DNA of 64,000 nt from JBFWUW01 sp050247075 (GTDB lineage: Bacteria; Planctomycetota; Planctomycetia; Pirellulales; JBFWUW01): contig JBFWUW010000002.1 of assembly GCA_050247075.1 (NCBI GenBank), forward strand, positions 160,228-224,227. The letters are read 5' to 3'. The position numbers were made by a program, and so were the translations under genes. The notes beneath the pieces were generated by a model. The model saw nothing but the letters and a program-made list of their open reading frames with translations, was not told the origin of the DNA and did not search any database. This document shows positions 54,032 through 61,750 of the stretch, piece by piece (positions within the stretch are counted from its first letter, which is position 1; every line of letters begins with the position of its first letter).

Positions 54032-54523
54032 ATGTCTTTGGTGGATCTTTACATCGACATCTACAAATTCAATCGCGGCCGCACGTTGGGTTTGCTGGAT
54101 GCGATCGACAAGCTTCCCGATCCTCAGGCCGCGTTAGGCTGGCGGCCGGGACCAGGGCGGGCGCACATCGGCTGGCAGTTGATGCATCTGGCCGTGACGG
54201 AAGAGATTTTCGCCACGGAACGGTTGGCCCCCAGCAAGGCCGGCGCCTTTACCGAACTGTGGCCCCGGTTTCGCGGTGGCAGCACGCCCGATGACAACAT
54301 TCCCACATCGGCCGAGCTGCGCGAAAAGCTGGCGATTGGCCGCGAGCATCTGTTTGCCACGCTGCGGGAATTCCCCGACAGCCGCCTGCAAGAAATTCCA
54401 CCCGCCCTGGCCGAGCGCAAGCTGACCATCCGCAACGTGCTCGACATCCTTAGTTGGCACGAAGCCCACCATCAAGGCCAGGCGCACATCACCCTTAATC
54501 TGTATAAAGCCGCAAACTCGTAG
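54032..54523 (+). CDS. DinB-family metal-binding protein
   Basis: 163 residues from ATG 54032, 6 bp after GGAG; TTG 54020 also fits the frame. A four-helix DinB/YfiT bundle with three probable metal-binding histidines, in HIGWQLMHLAVTEE and in SWHEAHHQGQAHITL. DinB-like proteins are thought to act as metal-dependent transferases with thiol cofactors, but the substrate here is unknown. Confidence 0.88.
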   Translation: MSLVDLYIDIYKFNRGRTLGLLDAIDKLPDPQAALGWRPGPGRAHIGWQLMHLAVTEEIFATERLAPSKAGAFTELWPRFRGGSTPDDNIPTSAELREKLAIGREHLFATLREFPDSRLQEIPPALAERKLTIRNVLDILSWHEAHHQGQAHITLNLYKAANS

Positions 54524-54587
54524 TGCCGCTCGATGCTCAAGTTGTCCGATGGAGAAAAAGCAGCGATATTTTCGTTGAATAGCCGAC

Positions 54588-54774
54588 GTTCGTGCTGAGA
54601 AGCGTGGATTGGCAAGCAGTCGCGCCAAGGGAATAGCCCCGGCAGGGGCGACAGTAGGCATGGCAACACCACTATCGCCCCTGCCGGGGCTAACAACGGT
54701 GCAAAAATGCACTTACCTGGGGCTAACGCCCCCAGGCTATTGACTGCCGCCCCTGCCGGGGCTGTTGTTCGCCG
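54588..54774 (+). repeat. Dispersed repeat F, copy 2
   Basis: AGCCCCGGCAGGGGCG at 54635, its inverse at about 54676 and again at 54749, with a GGGGCTAACGCCCC unit between. Flank and linker sequence are shared with 21911-22096. Between the DinB and hydroxyacid dehydrogenase genes. Confidence 0.8.
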
Positions 54775-54787
54775 TAGCACTCTTTCC

Positions 54788-55753
54788 TCATCCCGCCACC
54801 ACATTCCTCGGCTCTCCCGCCAAAAACGCCGCGATGTTCTCCGCCGTGGTGTTCAACAGCCGCCGGCGTGCCGCGAGCGTGGCCCAGGCCAGGTGCGGAG
54901 TAATCAGGCAGTTCCGCGCCGTCAGCAGCCGGTTGTCGGGCCGGATCGGCTCCTGGCTGGCCACATCGACCGCCGCCGCCGCCAGCCGTCCCGCGTTCAA
55001 GGCCTCGGCCAGGTCGCTCTCCACGACCAGTGCGCCGCGTGCCGTATTGATCAGCATGGCCGTCGGTTTCATCTGGGACAGAAATTGGGCGTTCACCATC
55101 CCGGCGTTTTCCGCGTTCAGATTGCAATGCAGGCTGACGACATCGGCCCGCGGCAGCATCTCCTCCAGCTCGGCCCAGGCAAACCGCGGCCAGGGGGGCG
55201 GGTTTTCTCGCTTGCGCGAGCAGGCCAGCACCCGCATGCCCAAGGCCTGCCCCAACTCGCCCACGCGGCGTCCGATCCGCCCGAAGCCAATCACCCCCAG
55301 TGTCAACCCGGCCAGTTCCACTTGCGGCGAATCCCAAAAGCAGAAGTCGGGCGATTCCGTCCAGCGGCCAGCCCGCACGGCGGCATCGTGCCGGCTAGGT
55401 TGATGGCACAGCGTCAGCAGCAACGCCAGAACATGCTGGGCCACCGAATCGGTGCCGTACACCGGCACGTTGCAAACCGTTACGCCTCGCCTTCTGGCCG
55501 CGTCCACATCCACGCAGTCGTAGCCGGTGGCACTCACGGCGACCAGCTTCAACCGCGGCAACTGCTCCAGCACTTCCGCCGGCAGCCGCTGCTTGTTGAC
55601 CACCAGCACATCTGCCTCGCGCGACCGCGCCAGCACCTCGTCGGCCGGTGTGCGGGGGTAAACCACCGTCTCGCCCAGCGCCTGCAAAGGCGTCCAAGGG
55701 TTATCGCCCGGATTCAAGGTGTGGCCGTCGAGGACTATAATTCGTGCGGTCAT
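54788..55753 (-). CDS. D-2-hydroxyacid dehydrogenase, NAD-binding
   Basis: 321 residues from ATG 55753; upstream frame to 55906 is heptad repeat and spacer. Rossmann motif LGVIGFGRIGRRVG near 145; catalytic Arg in INTARGALVVESD, Glu in VDVASQEP, and His in LITPHLAWAT. SATGYDCVDVDAARRRGV is typical of glycerate dehydrogenase-like members. It reduces a 2-oxoacid such as hydroxypyruvate or glyoxylate. A heptad array lies 9 bp above the ATG, leaving no normal ribosome site. Confidence 0.9.
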   Translation of the reverse strand: MTARIIVLDGHTLNPGDNPWTPLQALGETVVYPRTPADEVLARSREADVLVVNKQRLPAEVLEQLPRLKLVAVSATGYDCVDVDAARRRGVTVCNVPVYGTDSVAQHVLALLLTLCHQPSRHDAAVRAGRWTESPDFCFWDSPQVELAGLTLGVIGFGRIGRRVGELGQALGMRVLACSRKRENPPPWPRFAWAELEEMLPRADVVSLHCNLNAENAGMVNAQFLSQMKPTAMLINTARGALVVESDLAEALNAGRLAAAAVDVASQEPIRPDNRLLTARNCLITPHLAWATLAARRRLLNTTAENIAAFLAGEPRNVVAG

Positions 55754-55761
55754 GGGGGAAA

Positions 55762-55789
55762 GGCTGAAGGATGAAGGATGAAGGATGAA
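55762..55789 (-). repeat. Heptanucleotide array upstream of the hydroxyacid dehydrogenase
   Basis: On the minus strand TTCATCC three times and TTCAGCC once, ending 9 bp before the ATG at 55753. Confidence 0.85.
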
Positions 55790-55908
55790 GTAACTGAAAG
55801 ATAGTCCGGACGATAATTGGCTTTCGTTGGTAGAGTTGCCGGCCACCGCTAACGTATAATCAATGTTCGCATGGAACAAATTCGCTGCCCCTAACGGGAG
55901 AACCAACT

Positions 55909-56964
55909 TTGAACCGCATCCATTTCCTTGTACTGCTAACGGTCGTTTTGGGCCTGGCTGTCGGCCATTCGGCCACGGCGGAAGAGCCGTCGATTGAAGG
56001 CCAGTATCTCAAGAATATTCGCCAGGTCACCAAGGGTTTCACCAAGGCGGGTGAGGGTTATTTCTCGCCCGACGGCAAGCAGATCATTTACCAGGCCATT
56101 CCCAAGGATTACATCTTTTATCAAATCTACACGCAGCCGCTGGCCGGCGGATTGCCGCAGCGGCTTAGCCCTGGCCGCGGGCGGACGACTTGCAGCTATT
56201 TCTCGCCCGACGGCAAGAAGGTTTTGTTCGCGTCGAGCCACCTCGACCCCAACCTCTCGGAGACCGAGGAGGCCGAGCGCGAGAAACTGGCGGAGGATGC
56301 CAAGACCAACCGCCGGCGGCGCTACGAGTGGGCTTTCGATCCCTACATGGACATCTTTGAGGCCGACTTGGATGGCGGCCACTTGCGCCAACTGACCAAG
56401 GAGAAAGGTTACGACGCCGAAGGGGCCTACTCTCGCGACGGCAAGTTGATCGCCTTTTGCAGCGACCGCGATGGCGACCCCGACCTGTACGTCATGAATG
56501 CCGACGGAACCGGCCTGCGGCAGTTGACCGATGCGCCAGGTTACGACGGCGGCCCATTCATTTCTCCCGACGGCAAATGGGTCACGTTCCGCAGCGACCG
56601 CAAGCAAGCCGAGTTCTTGCAGATTTACGTGATCGGCATCGATGGCCAGCACGAAACCGCGCTGACCGACACGGTGGGCGTCAACTGGGCACCGTACTGG
56701 CATCCTTCGGAGCCGTACATCATTTGGACCGGAGCCGACCATACCGACCCCACCAAACGGCCCAACTACGATCTGTGGCTGATGAAGTACGAAGTCGTGG
56801 ATGGCGAATTCAAGGCCGGTCCCGTCACGCGGATTACCGACCACCCAGGGGCCGACGTGCTGCCCGTCTTTTCGCCCGACGGCAAGCAACTCATGTGGAC
56901 CACCACCCGCACCGACGACCACAGCAGCCAGTTGTGGATCGCCGATTTTGAATTGCCGAAATAG
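55909..56964 (+). CDS. Exported TolB-like beta-propeller (PD40 repeat) protein
   Basis: 351 residues from TTG 55909 with GGGAGA upstream. A signal peptide (FLVLLTVVLGLAVGHSATAEE) is followed by repeated PD40 units with the FSPDGK motif: YFSPDGKQIIYQAI, YFSPDGKKVLFASS, YSRDGKLIAFCSDRDGD, ISPDGKWVTFRSDR, FSPDGKQLMWTTTR. The TolB-type propeller is usually a protein-interaction or cell-surface scaffold. An insertion rich in Glu/Arg (LSETEEAEREKLAEDAKTNR) interrupts one blade. Confidence 0.88.
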   Translation: MNRIHFLVLLTVVLGLAVGHSATAEEPSIEGQYLKNIRQVTKGFTKAGEGYFSPDGKQIIYQAIPKDYIFYQIYTQPLAGGLPQRLSPGRGRTTCSYFSPDGKKVLFASSHLDPNLSETEEAEREKLAEDAKTNRRRRYEWAFDPYMDIFEADLDGGHLRQLTKEKGYDAEGAYSRDGKLIAFCSDRDGDPDLYVMNADGTGLRQLTDAPGYDGGPFISPDGKWVTFRSDRKQAEFLQIYVIGIDGQHETALTDTVGVNWAPYWHPSEPYIIWTGADHTDPTKRPNYDLWLMKYEVVDGEFKAGPVTRITDHPGADVLPVFSPDGKQLMWTTTRTDDHSSQLWIADFELPK

Positions 56965-56987
56965 CCTCCCCCTCCCACCAGCATGCG

Positions 56988-57063
56988 TTTCCAACGCCGA
57001 TCAGTTTTGTAGGAGGCGATTCCATCGCCGATCAGAATTGTAGGAGGCGTTTCCAACGCCGAT
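56988..57063 (+). repeat. Direct REP units between the PD40 and ThuA genes
   Basis: A partial unit at 56988 and two full units at 57008-57032 (stem GGCGAT/ATCGCC) and 57039-57063 (stem GGCGTT/AACGCC) in the same orientation with a 31-bp period. The stem change is compensatory. Confidence 0.85.
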
Positions 57064-57081
57064 TTCCAGCGGAGCACCCAC

Positions 57082-57819
57082 ATGTCGCGACGAATACTCC
57101 ATGGGTTGGTTGCGGTGATCGTGGCCGCGCTGTTCGTTCCCTTCGCCCAAGCCGCCGACCCGCTGCGGGTGGTGATGATTTCCGGTTCCGAGGAATACAA
57201 ATCCGACGAATCGCTGCCGCCGTTTCAGGAGTACTTGAAGTCCAAACACCAGATCGAAAGCGTGCTGCTAAAGGCCAAGGGGTTCGATGATTTGCCCGGC
57301 ACCGAAGCGTTGGAGCAGGCCGATGTGGTGGTCTTCTTTACGCGGCGGTTGACGATCGACGGCGAGCCGCTAGCCCGCATTCAACGCTATTGCCAGTCGG
57401 GCAAGCCTATCGTGGGCATTCGCACAGCCAGCCACGGCTTTCAGAATTGGCTGGAGTTTGACAAGACATATCTAGGCGGCAATTACACCGGCCATTACGG
57501 CAATGGCCCGGCCACCACCGTCCGCATTGTGCCCAACGCCAAAGACCACCCCCTGTTGCGAGGGGTGTCCAGCCCGCTGGTATCCAAATACAGTCTCTAC
57601 AAAACGGCCCCCTTGGCCGACGATTGCCTGACGTTGATGACCGGAGAGACCCCGGAGGCGGACACGGCACAACCGGTCAGTTGGGCGCGAGAGATCAAGG
57701 GCCAGCGAATTTTTTACACGGCGCTGGGCGGGGTCGAAGACATGCAAATGCCAGCGATGCGCCGCCTGCTGTTAAATGCCCTGTTATGGACCACCGGCCG
57801 CGAGATACCAGCCGAATAG
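57082..57819 (+). CDS. ThuA-domain exported protein
   Basis: 245 residues with a signal peptide (GLVAVIVAALFVPFAQAA). The ThuA-like GATase1 fold begins LRVVMISGSEEYKSDE; VVVFFTRRLTIDG, GKPIVGIRTASHGFQNW and FYTALGGVEDMQMPAM follow. ThuA-type proteins are annotated for trehalose or sugar utilisation, often with Gfo/Idh/MocA enzymes in planctomycetes. Despite treZY in the window, it is distant and separately transcribed. Confidence 0.88.
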   Translation: MSRRILHGLVAVIVAALFVPFAQAADPLRVVMISGSEEYKSDESLPPFQEYLKSKHQIESVLLKAKGFDDLPGTEALEQADVVVFFTRRLTIDGEPLARIQRYCQSGKPIVGIRTASHGFQNWLEFDKTYLGGNYTGHYGNGPATTVRIVPNAKDHPLLRGVSSPLVSKYSLYKTAPLADDCLTLMTGETPEADTAQPVSWAREIKGQRIFYTALGGVEDMQMPAMRRLLLNALLWTTGREIPAE

Positions 57820-57832
57820 CCGCCACCCGGTA

Positions 57833-57940
57833 TTATAGCGGTTCGTTTGGATAATGATCCTGTGCGAACGCTTCAAATTGCCTGGCTTTCGGCCTTCCCG
57901 TTGGTCGGCCTAGGCTCATTGGCCGCACGAAACGCAATAG
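57833..57940 (+). repeat. Dispersed ~107-bp repeat D, copy 2
   Basis: Matches the reverse complement of 6700-6806. It lies between the ThuA stop and the CbiX ATG at 57952, and covers the apparent N-terminal extension of the next ORF, which is therefore not coding. Confidence 0.8.
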
Positions 57941-57951
57941 GATCAGCCGCC

Positions 57952-58737
57952 ATGTCCCAGGGTATCTTGCTCGTAGGACATGGCACTCGCGATGCGGCGG
58001 GCCAGGCGGAGTTCCTGTCGGTCGCCGCGCAACTAGCCGCGTTGCTGCCCGGCACTCCGGTGGAACCGGGCTTTCTGGAACTGGCCCGGCCGACGATTGC
58101 CACGGCCGTGCAACAGTTATTCGAACGGGGAGCCAGCCGCCTGACGGTCGTGCCCCTGTTGCTGTTTTCCGCCGGGCACGCCCAGCAAGACATCCCCGCG
58201 GCGGTGCAAGCAGCCACCGTCGGCCGTGCCGAAGTAACGATCGAGCAGACAGAACCGCTCGGTTGCGAGGCCGCCTTGGTGCGGTTGTCGGCATTGCGGT
58301 ATCGCGAGACGCTGGCGGCGCTGCCCCCCCTCTCCGATACCGAGACTTTCCTGCTGCTCGTCGGCCGCGGCAGCCACGACGCCCAAGCCGGGGCCGAAAT
58401 GGCCCGCTTCGCCCGCTTGCGTTGGGAAGAAACAAGAACGGGCTGGTGCCTCCCCTGTTTTGCCGCCATGACGGAACCCACGCTGGCCGCCGGCCTGCAA
58501 CTGGCCGCGCGGTCGGGCCTGCGGCGGATCGTCGTGCAGCCGCACCTTTTATTCCAAGGCCAGCTAGCCGCCAGAATCACCGCCGAAGCCCAAGCCTTCG
58601 GCCAGCAAAATCCCCACCTTGAACTCATCACCGTCCCTCACCTAGGTCCCCACCCCCTCTTGGTCGAGGCCCTGAGGGGAAAGGCGGAAGGCGGAAGGCG
58701 GAAGGCGGAAGGCGGAAGGCGGAAAAATGAGGCATGA
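57952..58737 (+). CDS. CbiX/SirB-type sirohydrochlorin chelatase
   Basis: 261 residues from ATG 57952; the earlier frame (57847-57951) is repeat D. Two CbiX-like halves: GILLVGHGTRDAAGQAEF with the metal-binding His near residue 10, PVEPGFLELARPTI and VVPLLLFSAGHAQQDIP; and VGRGSHDAQAGAEMAR, GWCLPCFAAMTEPTLAAGL, VVQPHLLFQGQLAARI. It inserts Fe or Co into sirohydrochlorin, giving siroheme for the sulfite reductase encoded near 16-17 kb or a cobalamin precursor. The last ~18 residues (KAEGGRRKAEGGRRK) are encoded by six GGCGGAA heptads, so the native stop was probably lost. Confidence 0.87.
   Translation: MSQGILLVGHGTRDAAGQAEFLSVAAQLAALLPGTPVEPGFLELARPTIATAVQQLFERGASRLTVVPLLLFSAGHAQQDIPAAVQAATVGRAEVTIEQTEPLGCEAALVRLSALRYRETLAALPPLSDTETFLLLVGRGSHDAQAGAEMARFARLRWEETRTGWCLPCFAAMTEPTLAAGLQLAARSGLRRIVVQPHLLFQGQLAARITAEAQAFGQQNPHLELITVPHLGPHPLLVEALRGKAEGGRRKAEGGRRKNEA
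58683..58724 (+). repeat. Six-unit GGCGGAA heptad array inside the CbiX gene end
   Basis: Six exact GGCGGAA units. Because 7 is not a multiple of 3, the array translates as a 7-residue repeat, KAEGGRR. Confidence 0.9.
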
Positions 58738-58761
58738 AAGCTAATAGCTTCCCCTTCCCCC

Positions 58762-58824
58762 CTAAAAACTAAAAACTAAAAACTGACAACTGACAACTGA
58801 CAACCAAAAACTGAACACCAAGAA
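58762..58824 (+). repeat. Nine-unit heptanucleotide array before the Prc protease
   Basis: CTAAAAA three times, CTGACAA three times, then CCAAAAA, CTGAACA and CCAAGAA, all in one 7-bp phase. It is 25 bp after the CbiX stop and 125 bp before the protease ATG. Confidence 0.88.
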
Positions 58825-58949
58825 CCACCCCCCTCCCTCCCCAGGTTGACCTTGATTTTCTCACCCTAGACCGATATTATCCCATATAAGTTCTTCATTT
58901 GTCAGAACTTACGTAACCAACACCACTTCCCGCCGCGTGAGGTGCCTTC

Positions 58950-61034
58950 ATGGGTCGTTTTGCTTTGCATGCTCGTCTGTGTCTGGCCGCCGGAGTTCTG
59001 TCCTGCCTGGGGCTAGCCATAGGGCTGCGGATGCCAAGCGCCACGGCCGACGTGACCGCGCCGTCGCGGGTGGACCGCCGCGCGACCGAGAAGGTCCTAG
59101 AGGTTCTTAACAAGGACCACATCAGCAAGCGCCGGCTCGACGACGAGATTTCCGAGCGGACCTTGAAGAGCTTTCTCAAGGCGCTCGACCCGATGAAGGC
59201 CTACTTCAACCAGGAAGACATCGACAATTTCAACCAGTCGCGCGACAAGTTGGACGACAACCTCAACAAACGGTACGACACCGGTTTTGCTTACGACGTG
59301 TTCAAGGTCTTTCTGGCCCGGGTGGACGAACGGGTGCAACTGATCGACGAGATCTTGTCGCAAGACCAGGATTTCACGGTCGATGAGGAGCTTGTCACCG
59401 AACCCGACCTGCTGGCCTACGCCAATTCCCAGGCCGAAGCCTATGAAATGTGGCGCAAGCGGATCAAGTACGACCTGCTGGTCCTCAAGGCGGAGGACAA
59501 AACGCTGGACGAGGCCAAGGAAAAAGTCGCCCGCCGCTACCACAGCTTTGGCAAGCGGATGCACCAGACCAGTGACGACGAATTGCTGGAGATGTACCTC
59601 AGCTCCGTCACGACTTCGTACGATCCGCACACCTCTTACATGTCGCCCGGTTCTTACAAGGATTTCATCATTCAGATGCGGTTGCAGTTGGACGGCATCG
59701 GTGCCGCCCTGCAGTCCGAGGACGGCTACTGCACCGTCAGCCGGGTGGTGCCAGGCGGAGCCGCCGAAAAAGAAGGCAGCCTGAAAGCCAAGGACAAAGT
59801 CATCGCCGTGGCCCAAGACTTGGACGGCCCCTGGGAAGACGTGGTCGACGTCAAGCTCAAGGATGTCGTCAACAAGATTCGCGGCAAGCGCGGCACCATC
59901 GTCCGGCTCAGCGTCATCCACGACGGCGAAACGGAACCCAAGACCATCAAGATCACGCGGGCCAGCATCGAACTGAACGACAGCGCTGCCAACGGCAAAG
60001 TCTTTGAAGCCGGCCAAAAAGCCGATGGCGAGGCCTTCAAGATCGGCATCATCGACCTTCCCAGCTTCTACATGGATATGGAGGCCTCTCGCGAAAGCGA
60101 CGACTTCCGCAGCACCACGCGCGACGTCAAGAAGATTTTGGACGGGTTCAACAAGGAAGGTGTCGATGCCGTTATTCTCGATCTGCGCCGCAATGGCGGC
60201 GGAGCCTTGCCCGAGGCGATCAACCTGACCGGCTTGTTTATTGATACCGGGCCTGTCGTGCAAGTCAAAAGCCCCGACCGCCAGGCCAGCGTGCTGGACG
60301 ACACCGATCCCGGTGAGACCTGGAAAGGGCCGCTGGTCGTGCTGATTAGCAAGTTTAGCGCTAGTGCCAGCGAAATTTTCGCCGGTGCCATTCAAGACTA
60401 CGGCCGCGGCCTGATCGTGGGCGACCGTGCCACTCACGGCAAGGGAACCGTGCAGAGCCTCATGAATCTCAACTCCCTGCCTGGCGGCTTTGCCCGTTCG
60501 GAGAACCTGGGAGCGATCAAGATCACCACGCAGCAGTTCTATCGCCCCAACGGCGACAGCACCCAAAACCGCGGGGTGGTTTCGGACGTGGAATTGCCCT
60601 CGTTGACCAGCCACTTGGATGTTGGCGAGAGCGATCTGGACTACGCCCTGCCTTTTGACCATGTAGAGCCTGCCCGCTACACCAATGTGCACCAGGTAAA
60701 CGGGGCGGTGGTTGACCAGTTGCGGGCCAAATCGACAGAGCGCTGCCAACAATCAGAGGATTTCCAAAAGGTCGCCAAGGACATCGCCAAGTACCTCGAC
60801 CGTAAGAGCCGCAAGTCGGTTACGCTGGTCGAAAAGAAGTTCCTGGCCGAGCGGGCCGAGGATTCCAAGAAGGACGAGGAAAAGAAGGTTGACGAGCTGA
60901 TCAACGCCGCCAGCAACGACATCAAGCGCGATTACTACCTCGACGAGGCGATCAACGTCACGCTGGATTACATGCAGCTACAGACCGTGGCCCAAGCCGC
61001 CCCGCCCAAGACGGGCCGCAAGCCAGCCCGGTAG
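58950..61034 (+). CDS. prc: Carboxy-terminal processing (tail-specific) protease, S41
   Basis: 694 residues, the size of Prc/Tsp. An N-terminal signal or anchor (LAAGVLSCLGLAIGLRM) is followed by a helical region, a PDZ domain (about 245-330; RLQLDGIGAALQSED, PGGAAEKEGSLKAKDKVIAV) and the S41 core with Ser472 in SKFSASASEIFAGA and Lys498 in THGKGTVQSL, aligned to the Ser430/Lys455 dyad of E. coli Prc. A long charged C-terminus (SKKDEEKKVDELINAASND) follows. It trims C-termini of periplasmic or envelope proteins. Confidence 0.94.
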   Translation: MGRFALHARLCLAAGVLSCLGLAIGLRMPSATADVTAPSRVDRRATEKVLEVLNKDHISKRRLDDEISERTLKSFLKALDPMKAYFNQEDIDNFNQSRDKLDDNLNKRYDTGFAYDVFKVFLARVDERVQLIDEILSQDQDFTVDEELVTEPDLLAYANSQAEAYEMWRKRIKYDLLVLKAEDKTLDEAKEKVARRYHSFGKRMHQTSDDELLEMYLSSVTTSYDPHTSYMSPGSYKDFIIQMRLQLDGIGAALQSEDGYCTVSRVVPGGAAEKEGSLKAKDKVIAVAQDLDGPWEDVVDVKLKDVVNKIRGKRGTIVRLSVIHDGETEPKTIKITRASIELNDSAANGKVFEAGQKADGEAFKIGIIDLPSFYMDMEASRESDDFRSTTRDVKKILDGFNKEGVDAVILDLRRNGGGALPEAINLTGLFIDTGPVVQVKSPDRQASVLDDTDPGETWKGPLVVLISKFSASASEIFAGAIQDYGRGLIVGDRATHGKGTVQSLMNLNSLPGGFARSENLGAIKITTQQFYRPNGDSTQNRGVVSDVELPSLTSHLDVGESDLDYALPFDHVEPARYTNVHQVNGAVVDQLRAKSTERCQQSEDFQKVAKDIAKYLDRKSRKSVTLVEKKFLAERAEDSKKDEEKKVDELINAASNDIKRDYYLDEAINVTLDYMQLQTVAQAAPPKTGRKPAR

Positions 61035-61436
61035 CAGCAGCAGTATGGCAACCGCCAGACCTGGCCGATACCGCCTTCGCTTGCTGGTAGCGGCTGGCTG
61101 GCGCGAAGGCTGGCTGGGGTGCGGGGTGGCTGGCGTCTGACCAACGGGAAGGCCCAGCGGAGTTGCATTCCAACCAGAAAAGCCAATGGACGCCGCCCAC
61201 AGGCGATCCGGTTGGATAATCACCTCCGCTGGGGCGTCCCAAGCCCGATCAAAACTTTCGCGGTGCCTCTTGGTCGCCGTTGCGAGAGAGACGTACGCTG
61301 AAAGCGTTTCACAATCCAGCCCAGGGTCGCTCGCTGGCGAGCGCACCCTGGGTAGCATTCGCGCCCGAGATGTTTTCAACCCCGAAGGGGTTGCACAACT
61401 CCCAACGCGATTGTGAAACCCTCGCGGGGCTACAGT

Positions 61437-61585
61437 GAGAACCACGAACCGAACGAATCTAACGAATCGAACGGATCAGGGAACGCCCGCCTTGGCTTGT
61501 TCCAAGTTGCCGCCCGCCCCTTTCTTGCCCGGTTGGGTTCCATGCGGAATATCCATTCGTTCGATTCGTTAGATTCGTGGTTCTC
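61437..61585. mobile_element. MITE-like element B, copy 2
   Basis: Arms begin at 61437 and end at 61585 with GAGAACCACGAA termini and ACGAATC-type internal units, as at 36731-36867. The middle contains GCCGCCCGCCCC in the same relative place. Confidence 0.7.
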
Positions 61586-61634
61586 CCTTCGGCAACGTCT
61601 GTGCGTCCCCATTGGCAACACCGTTTTAGGGGTG

Positions 61635-61659
61635 ATCGGCAATGGAATCGCCTCCTACA
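61635..61659 (-). repeat. Single REP unit, one stem mismatch
   Basis: Same as the GGCGAT type, except that ATCGGCAATGG disrupts one stem base. Between element B and the terminator. Confidence 0.8.
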
Positions 61660-61677
61660 GAACGCACATTCCCGCAT

Positions 61678-61717
61678 AAAAAAACCGGCGGCACGGGAGA
61701 CTTTCCCGTGCCGCCGG
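61678..61717 (-). terminator. Intrinsic terminator of the DUF1501 gene
   Basis: A 14-bp perfect stem, CCGGCGGCACGGGA (61685-61698) with TCCCGTGCCGCCGG (61704-61717) and a 5-base loop. On the minus strand it is followed by seven T (61684-61678). It lies 34 bp after the stop codon. Confidence 0.92.
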
Positions 61718-61750
61718 CCTCTTGTTGCATCGTTCGTGCGGCGGAACGCC

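Larger units (their letters stand above)
61035..61750. other. 716-bp intergenic region between prc and the DUF1501 gene (convergent)
   Basis: No gene seen. Holds a diverged repeat D relative (about 61125-61225), a GCCCAGGGT/ACCCTGGG palindrome near 61319-61352, MITE-like element B copy 2, a REP unit (61635-61659), and the DUF1501 terminator. Confidence 0.65.

Noticed and set aside
57847..57951. N-terminal extension of the CbiX-like protein
   Set aside because: The stretch is repeat D, also found non-coding at 6700-6806; the chelatase fold begins at 57952.
59097..60752. 551-residue open frame on the minus strand
   Set aside because: Antisense of the Prc protease; no protein motifs.
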